Part shown: piece after piece, positions 19,362 through 29,514 of the stretch
Layout of the letters: the number at the start of each line of letters is the position of its first letter
How positions within the stretch are numbered: the stretch's first letter is position 1
DNA from: Bacillus amyloliquefaciens DSM 7 = ATCC 23350
Lineage (GTDB): Bacteria > Bacillota > Bacilli > Bacillales > Bacillaceae
Reading direction: 5' to 3'
DNA: 64,000 nt
Assembly: GCF_000196735.1 (NCBI RefSeq)
Contig: NC_014551.1
Location: 177,501 to 241,500, forward strand
Made by a program: the position numbers and the translations under genes
Notes under the pieces: generated by a model
The model's input: the letters and a program-made list of their open reading frames with translations, nothing else
The model's database searches: none
What the model was told of the DNA's origin: nothing

Positions 19362-20291
19362 TCAGCGGTTTTTTTCTCTTGAAATATGCTGTTCAATGGC
19401 TTTGTCAATGAAGCCTTCTGCTTCTTTGAGAAGTGCTTTTGCGTGTGTTTCGTCCGAATTCGTCTTCAGCATGACGATCGCCGTTTTGACATGGCTGCCT
19501 GAGGCCTCAAGCGTTTCCCTTGCCTTGTCGTACGGCACGCCCGTGATGCTTTGGATGGTGCCGATTGCCCGTTCTTTCAATTTTTCATTGCTGACATGAA
19601 CGTCCACCATTAAATTTTCGTACACTTTGCCGCTTTTAATCATCACGGCGGTGGAAATCATGTTCAGAATCATTTTATGTGCCGTCGCCGCTTTCATTCG
19701 TGTTGACCCTGTAATCACTTCGGGGCCGACGACAACTTCGATGCTGTGATCGGCATACGTGCTGATCAATGAGTGCTTATTGCATGTGAGCGCGACGGTT
19801 TTGGCGCCGATTGTTTTTGCATATTTCAGCGCACCGGCCGCATACGGAGTGCGCCCGCTTGCCGCGATGGCGATCACGGTATCGTCTTCGGTAAGCCCGA
19901 TTGTCTTGAGATCAAGAGCGCCGGTTTCCTCGCTGTCTTCGATTCCTTCAGCCGCTTGCAAAAAGGCGTCTGCCCCTCCGGCCATCAGTCCGATGACGGT
20001 GTCGGGACTTACGCTGTATGTAGGCGGGCATTCAACCGCATCCAGTACACCAAGTCTGCCGCTTGTGCCCGCTCCCGCATAAATCAGCCTGCCGTTTCGC
20101 CGCAATGACTGATGGGCAAATTGAACGGCAATTTCAATATCAGGCAGCACCTGCTGAACGGCGTCCGCCACTTTGAAATCCTCTCGGTTAATGATGCGGA
20201 GGATTTCCATCGTGTCTGCTTGATGGATTGAAGCGGTCTCTGGATTTCTTGTTTCTGTGGTCAATCTGTGAATGTTAAGCCGGTCTGTCAT
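19362..20291 (-). CDS. murQ: MurNAc-6-phosphate etherase
   Basis: This 309-residue SIS-domain protein carries the etherase signature: [21 protein letters not shown] near residue 60, a segment with IGLMAGG, and [13 protein letters not shown] near residue 195. It cleaves the lactyl ether of MurNAc-6-P, giving GlcNAc-6-P and D-lactate. It is the first gene of the recycling operon. A cre-like palindrome lies about 90 bases upstream. Confidence 0.94.
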   Translation of the reverse strand: MTDRLNIHRLTTETRNPETASIHQADTMEILRIINREDFKVADAVQQVLPDIEIAVQFAHQSLRRNGRLIYAGAGTSGRLGVLDAVECPPTYSVSPDTVIGLMAGGADAFLQAAEGIEDSEETGALDLKTIGLTEDDTVIAIAASGRTPYAAGALKYAKTIGAKTVALTCNKHSLISTYADHSIEVVVGPEVITGSTRMKAATAHKMILNMISTAVMIKSGKVYENLMVDVHVSNEKLKERAIGTIQSITGVPYDKARETLEASGSHVKTAIVMLKTNSDETHAKALLKEAEGFIDKAIEQHISREKNR

Positions 20292-20380
20292 GAATGTACC
20301 CTCCCAAGTCGTTATTACTTGAAGTATATGGGCTTCTGAATATATGTTTCAAGAAAAATCGGCAGGGAAAAGATGAATAA

Positions 20381-20393
20381 TGAAACGCTTTCA
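20381..20393. promoter_or_regulatory. cre-like palindrome upstream of murQ
   Basis: TGAAACGCTTTCA is a 13-base near-palindrome resembling CcpA sites but one base short of the 14-base consensus. It overlaps the end of the disrupted ybbJ gene. Catabolite control of MurNAc use would make sense, but the match is imperfect. Confidence 0.35.
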
Positions 20394-20866
20394 CAAAAAA
20401 TGATGCAGAATGTGCTGTTCGCCGATCGGGCCGATCCTGCGCCGCCCTTTATCAATAAAACCGGAAGACCGGTACAAGTTCTGTGCACGATGATTGGATG
20501 ATTCACTGCAAGCACGATTTCATCACACCAAGGGAAATAATTTGCGATAAAAGCGGGAAGCTGCAGCATCGCCTGTTTGGCATAACCTTTTCCCTGCTGT
20601 GACGCATGTAATGACAGCGCGCTCAGTAAAATGGCAGACACGTTGTTCGAATATGGGGCGATGGTTTCTTTTGAGGTATGTAAAATAAAAAAACCGACTG
20701 GGCTGTCTTCTTTTAAAATGACTGTGGGATAACGATCCCGGATGACAAGCGCCTGCGGCAGGACATCTTTCGGGAGAGCGGAGAACATTTTATCTTCTTC
20801 ACTGAGTACAAACCCGTTCAGCCTGTCTGCATGCTCCGGTTTGTAAAAAGACAGGGTTACATCCAT
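20391..20866 (-). pseudogene. ybbJ: GNAT acetyltransferase gene, frameshifted
   Basis: The first ~123 residues read as a GNAT acetyltransferase, with the acetyl-CoA loop QQGKGYAKQAM. After VNH the frame is wrong. Adding one base near 20496-20498 restores the typical GNAT end NHRAQNLYRSSGF and continues to a stop at 20391-20393, giving about 158 residues. Read as it stands, the protein gets an unrelated tail ending at 20315. The gene is ybbJ by position between murQ and ybbK. It is either a recent pseudogene or a base-calling error. Confidence 0.8.
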
Positions 20867-20884
20867 GATATCTTCTCTCCTTTT

Positions 20885-21337
20885 TTATAATTGATCCAGT
20901 TCATCTTCTGATAACACACGGCAGCCTGCCCGTTTTAAAAGAGCGGAAGTGATGCCGTCCCCGGTGATCTTTTTCCCTGAGAAAGTTCCGTCATAGATGA
21001 AGCTGCTTCCGCAGGATGGGCTGTTTTCTTTAAGGATGACCGTGCCGTCGCCTATTTCTTTTGCGTATGCCAGTGTTTTTTCCGCGCCGGCCATATATAA
21101 AGCGGTAACGTCTTCACCAGATGCCGTTACGATTTTCGCCGTTCCGTTCAGCACATCTTCGCCCGTGCCGCCGATGATTTCCGCCGGTTCGCGGGGAGTG
21201 GTGAAGCCGCCCAAAAGTTCAGGGCAGACCATAACAGCTTTCTTTTCATCCACGAGTCTGAGGATTTTTTCCGAAGCGGCGTGGGAGCCGTTATACCTGC
21301 ATTCGATACCGCCGAGACAAGAGCTGACTAAGATCAT
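20885..21337 (-). CDS. ybbK: DUF523 family protein
   Basis: This 150-residue protein is of the DUF523 family. It opens with SSCLGGIECRYNG and contains KENSPSCGSSFIYDG, the conserved cysteine motifs of the family. The function is unknown; related enzymes are linked to 2-thiouracil desulfidase activity, but nothing here shows that. It stands 18 bases upstream of ybbJ on the same strand. Confidence 0.85.
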   Translation of the reverse strand: MILVSSCLGGIECRYNGSHAASEKILRLVDEKKAVMVCPELLGGFTTPREPAEIIGGTGEDVLNGTAKIVTASGEDVTALYMAGAEKTLAYAKEIGDGTVILKENSPSCGSSFIYDGTFSGKKITGDGITSALLKRAGCRVLSEDELDQL

Positions 21338-21459
21338 CTGTGTCCATTCCCTTCAATATTTATGATACCTCCATCTTAAATGAAATAAGAAAGAAGGGAT
21401 GAGTTTTTCAGTTAAAAAACGGGTAAAAAAGTTTGAAAATAAAAAAAATAATTTTTCTC

Positions 21460-21489
21460 TTTACAAATAGGGTACAACCTGTATATAAT
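21460..21489 (+). promoter_or_regulatory. Promoter of the tRNA cluster
   Basis: TTTACA (21460-21465) and TATAAT (21484-21489) are 18 bases apart. The first tRNA starts about 30 bases downstream of the -10 box. Confidence 0.75.
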
Positions 21490-21518
21490 AACTTTTGTCA
21501 GCTCGACGCGGACACAAC

Positions 21519-21590
21519 GGCCCGTTGGTCAAGCGGTTAAGACACCGCCCTTTCACGGCGGTAACACGGGTTCGAATCCCGTACGGGTCA
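21519..21590 (+). tRNA. trnE: tRNA-Glu (UUC)
   Basis: This 72-base cloverleaf has acceptor stem GGCCCGT/ACGGGTC, anticodon loop CTTTCAC with anticodon TTC, and TTCGAAT in the T arm. CCA is not encoded. Confidence 0.96.
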
Positions 21591-21593
21591 TAT

Positions 21594-21669
21594 GGAGGAT
21601 TAGCTCAGCTGGGAGAGCATCTGCCTTACAAGCAGAGGGTCGGCGGTTCGAGCCCGTCATCCTCCACCA
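21594..21669 (+). tRNA. trnV: tRNA-Val (UAC)
   Basis: This 76-base cloverleaf has acceptor stem GGAGGAT/ATCCTCC, anticodon loop CTTACAA with anticodon TAC, and an encoded CCA end. Confidence 0.96.
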
Positions 21670-21674
21670 TATTT

Positions 21675-21747
<73 letters not shown>

Positions 21748-21766
21748 CTGTTTTTCTGAAAAATAC

Positions 21767-21851
21767 GGAGGGGTAGCGAAGTGGCTAAACGCGGCGGACT
21801 GTAAATCCGCTCCCTCAGGGTTCGGCGGTTCGAATCCGTCCCCCTCCACCA
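21767..21851 (+). tRNA. trnY: tRNA-Tyr (GUA)
   Basis: This 85-base cloverleaf has the long variable arm of a class II tRNA, anticodon loop CTGTAAA with anticodon GTA, acceptor GGAGGGG/CCCCTCC and encoded CCA. Confidence 0.96.
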
Positions 21852-21855
21852 TTTT

Positions 21856-21927
21856 TGGGCTATAGCCAAGCGGTAAGGCAACGGACTTTGACTCCGTCAT
21901 GCGTTGGTTCGAATCCAGCTAGCCCAG
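21856..21927 (+). tRNA. trnQ: tRNA-Gln (UUG)
   Basis: This 72-base cloverleaf has acceptor TGGGCTA/TAGCCCA, anticodon TTG in loop CTTTGAC, and discriminator G. CCA is not encoded. Confidence 0.96.
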
Positions 21928-21931
21928 TCTC

Positions 21932-21962
21932 AGACACCTTTTGCATAAGGTGTCTTTTTTTA
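21932..21962 (+). terminator. Terminator of the tRNA cluster
   Basis: The hairpin AGACACCTT-ttgcat-AAGGTGTCT is followed by a T run, 5 bases after tRNA-Gln. Confidence 0.92.
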
Positions 21963-22095
21963 TGTATCGGTGCTTTACCTCGATTTCCAATTGTTCATCA
22001 GATATACTATTTTTAAGCTGCTGTTAAGGCAGTATATTCTGTATTTTCCATCTACACCCTGCCTGAAATTTGGTAAAATAAATGTAATAAAAAAA

Positions 22096-22121
22096 TGAAA
22101 CCTTTTAAAACAATCAACGTA
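22096..22121 (+). promoter_or_regulatory. SigW autoregulatory promoter
   Basis: TGAAAC (22096-22101) and CGTA (22118-22121) are 16 bases apart, an exact match to the SigW ECF promoter pattern. It lies 39 bases before sigW, as in B. subtilis where SigW drives its own operon. Confidence 0.92.
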
Positions 22122-22159
22122 TAGATACAGACCGGTGAAGGGCAGAGGTAAGATAAAAC

Positions 22160-22723
22160 ATGGAAAACCTGATTAAAAAAAGAATTAAGCAAGTCAAAAA
22201 AGGCGATCAAAATGCGTTTGCGGAAATCGTTGACCTTTATAAAGATAAGATTTACCAGCTTTGCTACCGCATGCTCGGCAATGTCCACGAAGCGGAAGAT
22301 ATTGCGCAGGAGGCTTTTATCAGAGCGTATGTCAATATCGACAGTTTCGATATCAACAGAAAGTTTTCAACGTGGCTTTACAGAATTGCGACCAACCTGA
22401 CCATTGACCGCATCCGCAAGAAAAAGCCTGATTACTATCTGGACGCAGAAGTGGCGGGAGCAGAAGGGCTGACGATGTATTCGCAGATCGCTGCGGATGG
22501 GGTTCTCCCTGAAGACGCCGTATTGTCATTGGAGCTGTCTGACACAATTCAGAAAAAGATTTTAAAGCTGCCTGACAAGTACAGAACGGTTATTGTATTA
22601 AAGTATATTGACGAACTCTCTTTAATTGAAATCGGGGAGATTCTGAATATCCCTGTCGGCACCGTCAAGACAAGGATTCACAGAGGCAGAGAGGCTCTTA
22701 GAAAACAATTGAGAGATCTTTAA
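22160..22723 (+). CDS. sigW: ECF sigma factor SigW
   Basis: This 187-residue sigma-70 family protein has region 2 (about residues 22-90, with HEAEDIAQEAFIRAY) and region 4 (130-180, with GEILNIPVGTVKTRIHRGRE). The length and the neighbour rsiW match SigW of B. subtilis, which controls the response to cell-envelope stress and membrane-active antimicrobials. The stop is followed at once by rsiW, whose product should hold it inactive at the membrane. Confidence 0.96.
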   Translation: MENLIKKRIKQVKKGDQNAFAEIVDLYKDKIYQLCYRMLGNVHEAEDIAQEAFIRAYVNIDSFDINRKFSTWLYRIATNLTIDRIRKKKPDYYLDAEVAGAEGLTMYSQIAADGVLPEDAVLSLELSDTIQKKILKLPDKYRTVIVLKYIDELSLIEIGEILNIPVGTVKTRIHRGREALRKQLRDL

Positions 22724-22736
22724 GTGGGGTGATGAA

Positions 22737-23363
22737 ATGAGCTGTCCTGAACAGATCGTGCAGCTTATGCATAAGCATCTTGATGGAGATATCCTTCCTG
22801 AAGATGAAAACGTATTAAAACAACATTTGCGGTCATGCGAGAATTGCAAGCGGCATTTCCATGAAATGGAGAAATCCGTAGCGCTCGTCCGAAGCACATC
22901 GCATGTCACAGCCCCTGCTGATTTTACTGCCAAAGTTATGGCGAATCTTCCAAAAGAGAAAAAGCGCGCTTCTGTTAAACGATGGATCAAAACTCATCCG
23001 ATCATTGCAGCCGCAGCGGTTTTTGTGATTTTAATGGGCGGCGGTTTTTTCAACAGCTGGCATAACGACCACAATTTCAGTGTGTCCAAGCATCCGAACC
23101 TTGTCGTACAGAATCACACGGTCACCGTCCCTGAAGGCGAGACCGTAAAGGGTGATGTCACAGTAAAAAACGGCAAGCTGGTCATTAAAGGTAAGGTCGA
23201 CGGCAATGTGACCGTCGTCAACGGAGAAAAATACATGGCCTCAGCCGGACAAGTCACCGGGCAGATTGAAGAAATTAACCAATTGTTTGACTGGGTCTGG
23301 TACGAACTGAAATCGGCGGGTCAGGGCGTTGTGAGCGCTTTAGACCCGAATGAAGATGAGTAA
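22737..23363 (+). CDS. rsiW: Anti-sigma-W factor, membrane bound
   Basis: This 208-residue protein has an N-terminal zinc anti-sigma domain (H-x3-C-x2-C in KQHLRSCENCKRH, residues 30-42), one membrane segment at about 88-105, and an extracellular C-terminal part. Regulated proteolysis by PrsW and RasP releases SigW in B. subtilis. It is co-transcribed with sigW, 13 bases apart. Its stop overlaps the operon terminator hairpin. Confidence 0.95.
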   Translation: MSCPEQIVQLMHKHLDGDILPEDENVLKQHLRSCENCKRHFHEMEKSVALVRSTSHVTAPADFTAKVMANLPKEKKRASVKRWIKTHPIIAAAAVFVILMGGGFFNSWHNDHNFSVSKHPNLVVQNHTVTVPEGETVKGDVTVKNGKLVIKGKVDGNVTVVNGEKYMASAGQVTGQIEEINQLFDWVWYELKSAGQGVVSALDPNEDE

Positions 23364-23390
23364 AGCGTATAATCGCTTTACTCTTTTTTT
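23358..23390 (+). terminator. Terminator of sigW-rsiW
   Basis: GAGTAAAGCG-tataat-CGCTTTACTC is followed by seven T. The stem begins within the last rsiW codon. Confidence 0.9.
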
Positions 23391-23433
23391 ACGGATTGCC
23401 ACGCTGGCTCATTTCACTTGAGAAATCAAAATG

Positions 23434-23442
23434 TGGTATAAT
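23434..23442 (+). promoter_or_regulatory. Extended -10 promoter of the cdaA operon
   Basis: TGGTATAAT is an extended -10 element about 87 bases before cdaA. No good -35 box is visible at 16-18 bases; TTGAGA lies too close at 13 bases. Confidence 0.5.
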
Positions 23443-23528
23443 GAGCACGCTATATGATGTACATATTGCTCATGCAGCACAATTCATAACGGAAAAACGA
23501 AATGACTGAATTCTTGGAGGACGAGGAA

Positions 23529-24350
23529 ATGGCTTTTGAGGACATCCCATTTTTGCAATACCTCGGCAATGCCGTTGATATTCTCCTTGTTTGGTATGTG
23601 ATATATAAATTAATCATGGTCATACGCGGAACGAAGGCGGTTCAGCTTTTAAAAGGAATCGTCGTCATCGTATTGGTCCGGATGGCCAGTTCATATTTGG
23701 GACTCAGCACGCTTCAATGGCTGATGGACCAAGCGATAACATGGGGATTTTTAGCGATTATCATTATATTCCAGCCGGAGCTGAGGCGGGCGCTTGAACA
23801 GCTCGGACGGGGCCGGTTCTTTTCAAGGAGCGGCACCCCCGTGGAGGAAGCACAGCATAAGACAATTGAAGCGATTACAAAATCGATCAGCTACATGGCG
23901 AAACGCCGCATCGGCGCTCTCATCGCCATCGAGCGCGACACGGGAATGGGCGATTATATTGAGACGGGCATCCCGCTTAATGCGCAGGTCAGCTCGGAGC
24001 TTTTGATAAATATCTTCATTCCGAATACGCCGCTGCACGATGGAGCGGTCATTATGAAAAATAACGAGATTGCGGCTGCTGCCTGTTATCTGCCGCTTTC
24101 TGAAAGCCCGTTTATTTCAAAGGAGCTGGGGACGCGGCACAGAGCGGCTGTCGGCATCAGTGAAGTGACGGACAGCTTAACCATTATCGTATCCGAAGAG
24201 ACGGGCGCCATCAGTGTGGCCAAAAACGGAGACCTTCGCAGAGAATTGACGGAAGAAGCACTGAAAGAAATGCTTGAAGCCGAGTTTAAGAAAAACGCCA
24301 GAGATACTTCTTCTAACCGCTGGTACTGGAGGGGCAAGAAAAATGGATAA
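23529..24350 (+). CDS. cdaA: Diadenylate cyclase CdaA
   Basis: This protein has three membrane segments in its first ~90 residues and then a DAC domain with the catalytic DGA (NTPLHDGAVI) and RHR (GTRHRAAVG) motifs. It makes cyclic di-AMP, which controls potassium and osmolyte balance and is essential in Bacillus. ATG 23529 gives 273 residues, the B. subtilis length, and has GGAGGACGAGGAA upstream; the 5' extension to 23502 is not needed. It heads the conserved cdaA-cdaR-glmM operon and overlaps cdaR by 8 bases. Confidence 0.96.
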   Translation: MAFEDIPFLQYLGNAVDILLVWYVIYKLIMVIRGTKAVQLLKGIVVIVLVRMASSYLGLSTLQWLMDQAITWGFLAIIIIFQPELRRALEQLGRGRFFSRSGTPVEEAQHKTIEAITKSISYMAKRRIGALIAIERDTGMGDYIETGIPLNAQVSSELLINIFIPNTPLHDGAVIMKNNEIAAAACYLPLSESPFISKELGTRHRAAVGISEVTDSLTIIVSEETGAISVAKNGDLRRELTEEALKEMLEAEFKKNARDTSSNRWYWRGKKNG

Positions 24351-25773
24351 ATTCTTAAACAACCGCTGGGCTGTAAAGATCATTGCATTGCTCTTTGCGC
24401 TCCTGCTTTATGTGGCGGTTAACAACAACCAGGCGCCGACTCCGAAAAAGCCGGGGGAATCCTTTTTTCCGACATCAACGACTGACGAGGCTACGCTTAC
24501 TGATATTCCTGTAAAAGCGTACTATGATGAAGCGAATTACGTAGTCACCGGCGTGCCCCAGACCGTAAATGTCACGATTAAAGGCTCGACAAGCGCGGTG
24601 AAAAAGGCGAGACAGACGAAGAATTTTGAGATATACGCTGATATGAATAAGCTGAAGACCGGGACTCATAAGGTCGAATTGAAGGCGAAAAATGTATCGG
24701 ACGGACTGACGATATCCATTAACCCGTCAGTCACGACGGTTACGATTCAGGAAAAAACGGCTGAAAGTTTTCCGGTTGAAGTTGAATACTACAATAAAAG
24801 CAAAATGAAAAAGGGATATACGCCCCAGCAGCCGATTATCAGCCCGAAAAACGTACAGATTACGGGTTCGAAAAATGTGATTGACAACATTTCGCTTGTC
24901 AAAGCATCCGTGAACCTTGAAAATGCAAATGAGACCATTGATAGGGAAGTGAAGGTGACCGTCTATGACAAAGACGGCAACGCACTTCCTGTTGATGTTG
25001 AACCGTCAGTCATTAAAGTGACGGTTCCCGTGGCCAGCCCGAGCAAAAAGCTCCCTTTCAAAATTGAAAGGAAGGGAAGTCTTCCTGACGGGGTGAGCAT
25101 TGCGAGCATTGACTCGAATCCGAGTGAGGTGACGGTTTACGGCCCGCAGGATGTGCTGGATTCACTTGAATTTATCGACGGTGTATCTCTTGATTTAGAC
25201 AAAATTGATAAAGATACGGATGTCGATGCCGACATCCCGCTTCCTAAGGGTGTCACAAAGGTGTCACCGGGGAAAATTACCCTTCATGTTAAGGTGGACA
25301 GTGAAGACAAAAAGGATTTTAGCAATGTCCCAATCAAGACGGTCGGACTGGGAGGCTCGCAGCGGATTGAGTTTCTCGACCCTGAATCGCGGGCGATCAA
25401 TATTACGGCCAAAGGCTCTCCGTCCAACATTAAGGCGCTGAAAAAGTCGGACATTGAGCTGTATGCCAATGTCTCGGGCTTAGATGACGGAGAGCATTCT
25501 GTAAAGCTTGAAGTAAACGGGCCGCAAAATGTCACATGGTCCTTGTCAAAAGACACGGTTAAGATCAGGCTGACTTCTAAGAAAAACACAAGTTCAAATA
25601 AAAATGACGGCGGCTCCGCTGATTCCGGCAATAAAGACGGCACAAGCGGAGGCGCAGACAAAGACAAGAACCAGGAAGACACTGACAGCGATCAGAATAA
25701 AAGTCAAAACCAGGATCAAAATCAAGACCAGGATGAAGACGGATCAAGTGCTGATTCATCTTCAACAGAATGA
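24343..25773 (+). CDS. cdaR: CdaA regulator, YbbR-domain protein
   Basis: This 476-residue protein has one N-terminal membrane segment (residues 11-28), repeated YbbR domains outside the membrane, and a low-complexity tail rich in D, N, Q, S and K from about residue 420. ATG 24343 has GGAGGGGC upstream; the longer open frame is an artefact of reading into cdaA. CdaR modulates CdaA in B. subtilis. The acidic/polar tail is probably disordered and may contact the wall. Confidence 0.94.
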   Translation: MDKFLNNRWAVKIIALLFALLLYVAVNNNQAPTPKKPGESFFPTSTTDEATLTDIPVKAYYDEANYVVTGVPQTVNVTIKGSTSAVKKARQTKNFEIYADMNKLKTGTHKVELKAKNVSDGLTISINPSVTTVTIQEKTAESFPVEVEYYNKSKMKKGYTPQQPIISPKNVQITGSKNVIDNISLVKASVNLENANETIDREVKVTVYDKDGNALPVDVEPSVIKVTVPVASPSKKLPFKIERKGSLPDGVSIASIDSNPSEVTVYGPQDVLDSLEFIDGVSLDLDKIDKDTDVDADIPLPKGVTKVSPGKITLHVKVDSEDKKDFSNVPIKTVGLGGSQRIEFLDPESRAINITAKGSPSNIKALKKSDIELYANVSGLDDGEHSVKLEVNGPQNVTWSLSKDTVKIRLTSKKNTSSNKNDGGSADSGNKDGTSGGADKDKNQEDTDSDQNKSQNQDQNQDQDEDGSSADSSSTE

Positions 25774-25790
25774 AAAAGGAGCGATACAAA

Positions 25791-27137
25791 ATGGGCAAGT
25801 ATTTTGGAACAGATGGTGTAAGAGGTGTTGCCAACAGCGAGCTTACGCCAGAGCTGGCCTTTAAAGTGGGGCGTTTTGGCGGTTATGTCCTGACCAAAGA
25901 TAAACAGCGCCCGAAAGTGCTGATCGGCCGCGATACACGTATCTCCGGACATATGCTGGAGGGAGCCCTTGTCGCCGGACTTTTATCGATCGGAGCTGAA
26001 GTGATGCGCCTCGGCGTTATTTCTACGCCGGGGGTATCCTATTTAACAAAAGCGATGGATGCTGAGGCGGGCGTCATGATTTCCGCTTCTCACAATCCCG
26101 TACAGGATAACGGAATTAAATTTTTCGGAGGAGACGGCTTTAAGCTTTCTGACGAGCAGGAGGCCGAGATTGAACGTCTCATGGATGAACCGGAAGACAA
26201 ACTTCCGCGACCGACAGGCGCGGACCTCGGGCTTGTGAACGATTATTTTGAAGGCGTTCAAAAGTATCTGCAATTTTTAAAGCAGACGGCGGATGAGGAT
26301 TTCACGGGCATTCACGTAGCGCTTGACTGCGCCCATGGTGCGACATCTTCCATTGCGACACACCTTTTTGCCGATCTTGATGCTGACGTGTCTACAATGG
26401 GAACGTCTCCGAACGGCTTAAATATTAATGACGGCGTCGGTTCTACACACCCGGAAGCGCTGAGTGCTTTCGTCAAAGAAAAAAATGCCGATATCGGCCT
26501 TGCGTTTGACGGAGACGGCGACCGCCTCATTGCCGTTGATGAAAAAGGAAACATCGTGGACGGCGATCAGATCATGTACATATGCGCGAAGTATTTGAAA
26601 TCAGAAGGCCGTCTGAAGGATGATACAGTCGTATCAACCGTGATGAGCAACCTCGGTTTCTACAAAGCGCTTGAAAAAGAAGAAATCAAAAGCATCCAAA
26701 CGGCAGTCGGTGACCGCTATGTCGTAGAAGCGATGAAAAAAGACGGCTATAATGTCGGCGGCGAGCAGTCAGGGCACCTTATTTTCCTTGATTACAACAC
26801 TACCGGCGACGGGCTCTTATCGGCGATCATGCTTGTGAATACGCTGAAGGCATCGGGGAAAACCCTTTCAGAGCTTGCTGGTGAAATGAAAAAATTCCCG
26901 CAGCTTTTAGTAAACGTGAAAGTGACGGATAAATATAAGGTAGAAGAAAACGCTAAGGTGAAGGCCGTCATTTCTGAAGTGGAAAAAGAAATGAACGGAG
27001 ACGGCCGGATTTTAGTGCGCCCGTCAGGCACCGAGCCGCTTGTCCGTGTAATGGCGGAAGCAAGAACAAAAGAGCTTTGTGACGAATATGTCACAAAAAT
27101 CGTGGATGTCGTGCGGACAGAAATGGGAGCGGAATAG
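25791..27137 (+). CDS. glmM: Phosphoglucosamine mutase
   Basis: This 448-residue alpha-D-phosphohexomutase has the active serine in [12 protein letters not shown] (about residue 100), the metal loop DGDGDR, and a C-terminal phosphate-binding RPSGTEP. It converts GlcN-6-P to GlcN-1-P for UDP-GlcNAc synthesis and is known to bind and restrain CdaA. AAAAAGGAG precedes ATG 25791, which is the start typical of the family ([12 protein letters not shown]). Confidence 0.96.
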   Translation: MGKYFGTDGVRGVANSELTPELAFKVGRFGGYVLTKDKQRPKVLIGRDTRISGHMLEGALVAGLLSIGAEVMRLGVISTPGVSYLTKAMDAEAGVMISASHNPVQDNGIKFFGGDGFKLSDEQEAEIERLMDEPEDKLPRPTGADLGLVNDYFEGVQKYLQFLKQTADEDFTGIHVALDCAHGATSSIATHLFADLDADVSTMGTSPNGLNINDGVGSTHPEALSAFVKEKNADIGLAFDGDGDRLIAVDEKGNIVDGDQIMYICAKYLKSEGRLKDDTVVSTVMSNLGFYKALEKEEIKSIQTAVGDRYVVEAMKKDGYNVGGEQSGHLIFLDYNTTGDGLLSAIMLVNTLKASGKTLSELAGEMKKFPQLLVNVKVTDKYKVEENAKVKAVISEVEKEMNGDGRILVRPSGTEPLVRVMAEARTKELCDEYVTKIVDVVRTEMGAE

Positions 27138-27221
27138 CGAAGTTTATAAACAGAGAGCGAACAAGACAAGTGCGATCAGCATAAAATGATAGTAACATGA
27201 TGCCGGGACGGAAAAAAATAA

Positions 27222-27250
27222 TTGACCGTCCTTGGCACATGTTGTAAAAT
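27222..27250 (+). promoter_or_regulatory. glmS promoter
   Basis: TTGACC (27222-27227) and TAAAAT (27245-27250) are 17 bases apart and lie about 70 bases before the ribozyme cleavage site. Confidence 0.7.
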
Positions 27251-27318
27251 CAAGCTTGTTCAGCCTTTGTTTTTCATTTATAGGAAAGGCGGCATTGTTT
27301 GCATCTTTCATAATTATA

Positions 27319-27480
27319 GCGCCCGAACTAAGCGCCCGAAAAACGGCTTAGTTGACGAGGATGGAGGTTATCGAATTTTCGGCGGATGCCTCCCGGCTGA
27401 TTCATTTAGATCACAGCCGTAAGGATTTCTTTAAACCGGAGGGGCGACTCTCCGAACAAAGGGAAATCACATGATCTTCC
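27319..27480 (+). ncRNA. glmS ribozyme-riboswitch
   Basis: The sequence starting AGCGCCCGAACTAAGCGCCC, with GACGAGGATGGAGGTTATCG and CGGCGGATGCCTCCCGGCTG downstream, is the conserved glmS ribozyme core. A long 3' domain ends at ATCACATGATCTTCC. It self-cleaves just before G27319 when GlcN-6-P binds, leading to mRNA decay and feedback control of glmS. It fills most of the 430-base gap between glmM and glmS. Confidence 0.97.
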
Positions 27481-27567
27481 AAAAAAACATGTGGGAGGGG
27501 ACGATTGAAAGTCCCCTTGTAATCTGACTTTCTTCGTCTCCTTTTACACCTTTAGGAGGAAGAAAAA

Positions 27568-29370
27568 ATGTGTGGAATTGTTGGTTATATCGGTCATCTT
27601 GATGCGAAAGAGATTTTGTTAAAAGGATTAGAGAAGCTTGAGTACCGCGGTTATGACTCTGCCGGTATCGCTGTGGCGAATGAGCAGGGCGTGCATGTGT
27701 ACAAAGAAAAAGGCCGCATCGCCGACCTTCGTGAAGTGGTGGATCAAACGGTTGAATCTCAAGCGGGAATCGGCCATACACGCTGGGCGACTCACGGCGA
27801 ACCAAGCTTCCTGAACGCTCACCCGCATCAAAGCGCACTTGGCCGCTTTACACTTGTTCATAACGGTGTGATCGAGAACTATGTTCAGCTGAAGCGTGAA
27901 TACCTTGAAAACGTTGAACTGAAAAGCGACACGGACACTGAAGTAGTCGTTCAAATGATTGAGCAATTTGTGGCAGGAGGACTCAGTACAGAAGAAGCGT
28001 TCCGCAAAACACTGACTCTGTTAAAAGGCTCTTACGCAATTGCATTATTTGACGGCGAAAACACAGACACCATTTACGTTGCAAAAAACAAAAGCCCTCT
28101 GTTAATCGGCCTTGGAGATACTTTTAACGTCGTGGCATCTGACGCGATGGCTATGCTTCAAGTAACGAATGAATACGTTGAGCTTTTGGACAAAGAAATG
28201 GTGATCGTGACAAAAGACGAAGCCGTGATTAAAAACCTTGACGGTGAAGTCATGACACGTGCGTCTTATATCGCTGAGCTTGACGCCAGTGATATTGAAA
28301 AAGGCACATACCCTCACTACATGTTAAAAGAAACGGATGAGCAGCCGCTTGTTATGCGCAAAATCATCCAAACGTATCAGGACGAAAACGGCAGACTGGC
28401 TGTGGCTGGCGATGTCGCTGACGCCGTGGCGGAAGCGGACCGCATTTATATCGTGGCTTGCGGAACGAGCTACCATGCCGGTCTTGTCGGGAAACAATAT
28501 ATTGAAATGTGGGCAAACGTCCCGGTTGAAGTGCATGTAGCGAGTGAATTCTCTTACAACATGCCGCTTCTGTCTAAGAAACCGCTCTTTATTTTCCTTT
28601 CTCAAAGCGGAGAAACAGCGGACAGCCGCGCCGTGCTTGTTCAAGTCAAAGCGCTGGGTCACAAAGCGCTGACAATTACAAACGTTCCGGGTTCCACGCT
28701 GTCCCGTGAAGCGGATTACACATTGCTTCTGCACGCAGGCCCTGAGATCGCCGTTGCATCAACAAAAGCGTATACGGCTCAGATTGCCGTGCTTGCGATT
28801 CTTGCGTCCGTTGCAGCCGAACGCAATGGCGTTGATATCGGTTTTGATTTAGTCAAAGAATTGGGTATCGCGGCAAACGCCATGGAAGCCCTTTGCGACC
28901 AGAAGGACGAAATGGAAATGATCGCGCGTGAGTATCTGACTGTTTCAAGAAATGCTTTCTTCATCGGCCGCGGCCTTGACTACTTCGTATGTGTCGAAGG
29001 CGCCCTGAAGCTGAAAGAGATTTCTTACATCCAGGCGGAAGGCTTCGCCGGCGGTGAGCTGAAGCACGGAACAATCGCTCTGATTGAAGAAGGAACACCA
29101 GTCTTTGCGCTGGCGACACAAGAACACGTCAACCTGAGCATCCGCGGAAACGTGAAGGAAGTCGCAGCCCGCGGCGCCAACACTTGCATCATCTCGCTAA
29201 AAGGTTTAGAAGACGCAGACGACAGATTCGTCCTGCCGGAAGTCAACCCTGCGCTTGCTCCGCTGGTATCTGTTGTACCGTTGCAGCTGATTGCTTACTA
29301 CGCTGCACTGCACCGCGGCTGTGACGTTGATAAACCGCGCAACCTTGCGAAGAGTGTGACTGTGGAGTAA
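27568..29370 (+). CDS. glmS: Glutamine-fructose-6-phosphate aminotransferase
   Basis: This 600-residue enzyme has an N-terminal class II glutamine amidotransferase domain (catalytic Cys2 in MCGIVGYIG) and two SIS domains with SQSGETADS and the C-terminal KSVTVE end. It makes GlcN-6-P from fructose-6-P and glutamine, the first step to peptidoglycan precursors. It is controlled by the ribozyme in its leader. Its last ~50 bases form the conserved Tn7 target sequence, and a decayed Tn7-like island follows directly. Confidence 0.97.
   Translation: MCGIVGYIGHLDAKEILLKGLEKLEYRGYDSAGIAVANEQGVHVYKEKGRIADLREVVDQTVESQAGIGHTRWATHGEPSFLNAHPHQSALGRFTLVHNGVIENYVQLKREYLENVELKSDTDTEVVVQMIEQFVAGGLSTEEAFRKTLTLLKGSYAIALFDGENTDTIYVAKNKSPLLIGLGDTFNVVASDAMAMLQVTNEYVELLDKEMVIVTKDEAVIKNLDGEVMTRASYIAELDASDIEKGTYPHYMLKETDEQPLVMRKIIQTYQDENGRLAVAGDVADAVAEADRIYIVACGTSYHAGLVGKQYIEMWANVPVEVHVASEFSYNMPLLSKKPLFIFLSQSGETADSRAVLVQVKALGHKALTITNVPGSTLSREADYTLLLHAGPEIAVASTKAYTAQIAVLAILASVAAERNGVDIGFDLVKELGIAANAMEALCDQKDEMEMIAREYLTVSRNAFFIGRGLDYFVCVEGALKLKEISYIQAEGFAGGELKHGTIALIEEGTPVFALATQEHVNLSIRGNVKEVAARGANTCIISLKGLEDADDRFVLPEVNPALAPLVSVVPLQLIAYYAALHRGCDVDKPRNLAKSVTVE
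29316..29370 (+). other. attTn7-type target sequence at the glmS 3' end
   Basis: The glmS codons for [16 protein letters not shown] are the stretch recognised by TnsD of Tn7, which directs insertion about 25 bases beyond the stop. The downstream AT-rich island with a TnsA remnant shows that this site has probably been used. Recognition is established for Tn7; its use here is inference. Confidence 0.6.
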
Positions 29371-29446
29371 TATATTTAACCCCTTTGGTTATTATATTTG
29401 TAGTTTTATAAAAAAGATTGATCATTTATAATAAAGTTTGATTGAA

Positions 29447-29490
29447 AATAACCTCTTCGGTATGATATCCGTAAGAGGTTATTTTTTATT
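29447..29490 (+). terminator. Terminator after glmS
   Basis: AATAACCTCTT and AAGAGGTTATT form an 11-pair stem around a smaller inner stem (CGG/CCG), followed by a T run. It separates glmS from the island genes. Confidence 0.88.
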
Positions 29491-29514
29491 ATTCAGATAA
29501 AAGGCGGAGTGAAA

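Noticed and set aside
29371-29446. TGT at 29399, 28 bases after the glmS stop, as a possible Tn7-like left boundary
   Set aside because: The distance is close to that of Tn7, but no repeated TnsB-type sites or matching ACA end could be found, so it is not called.
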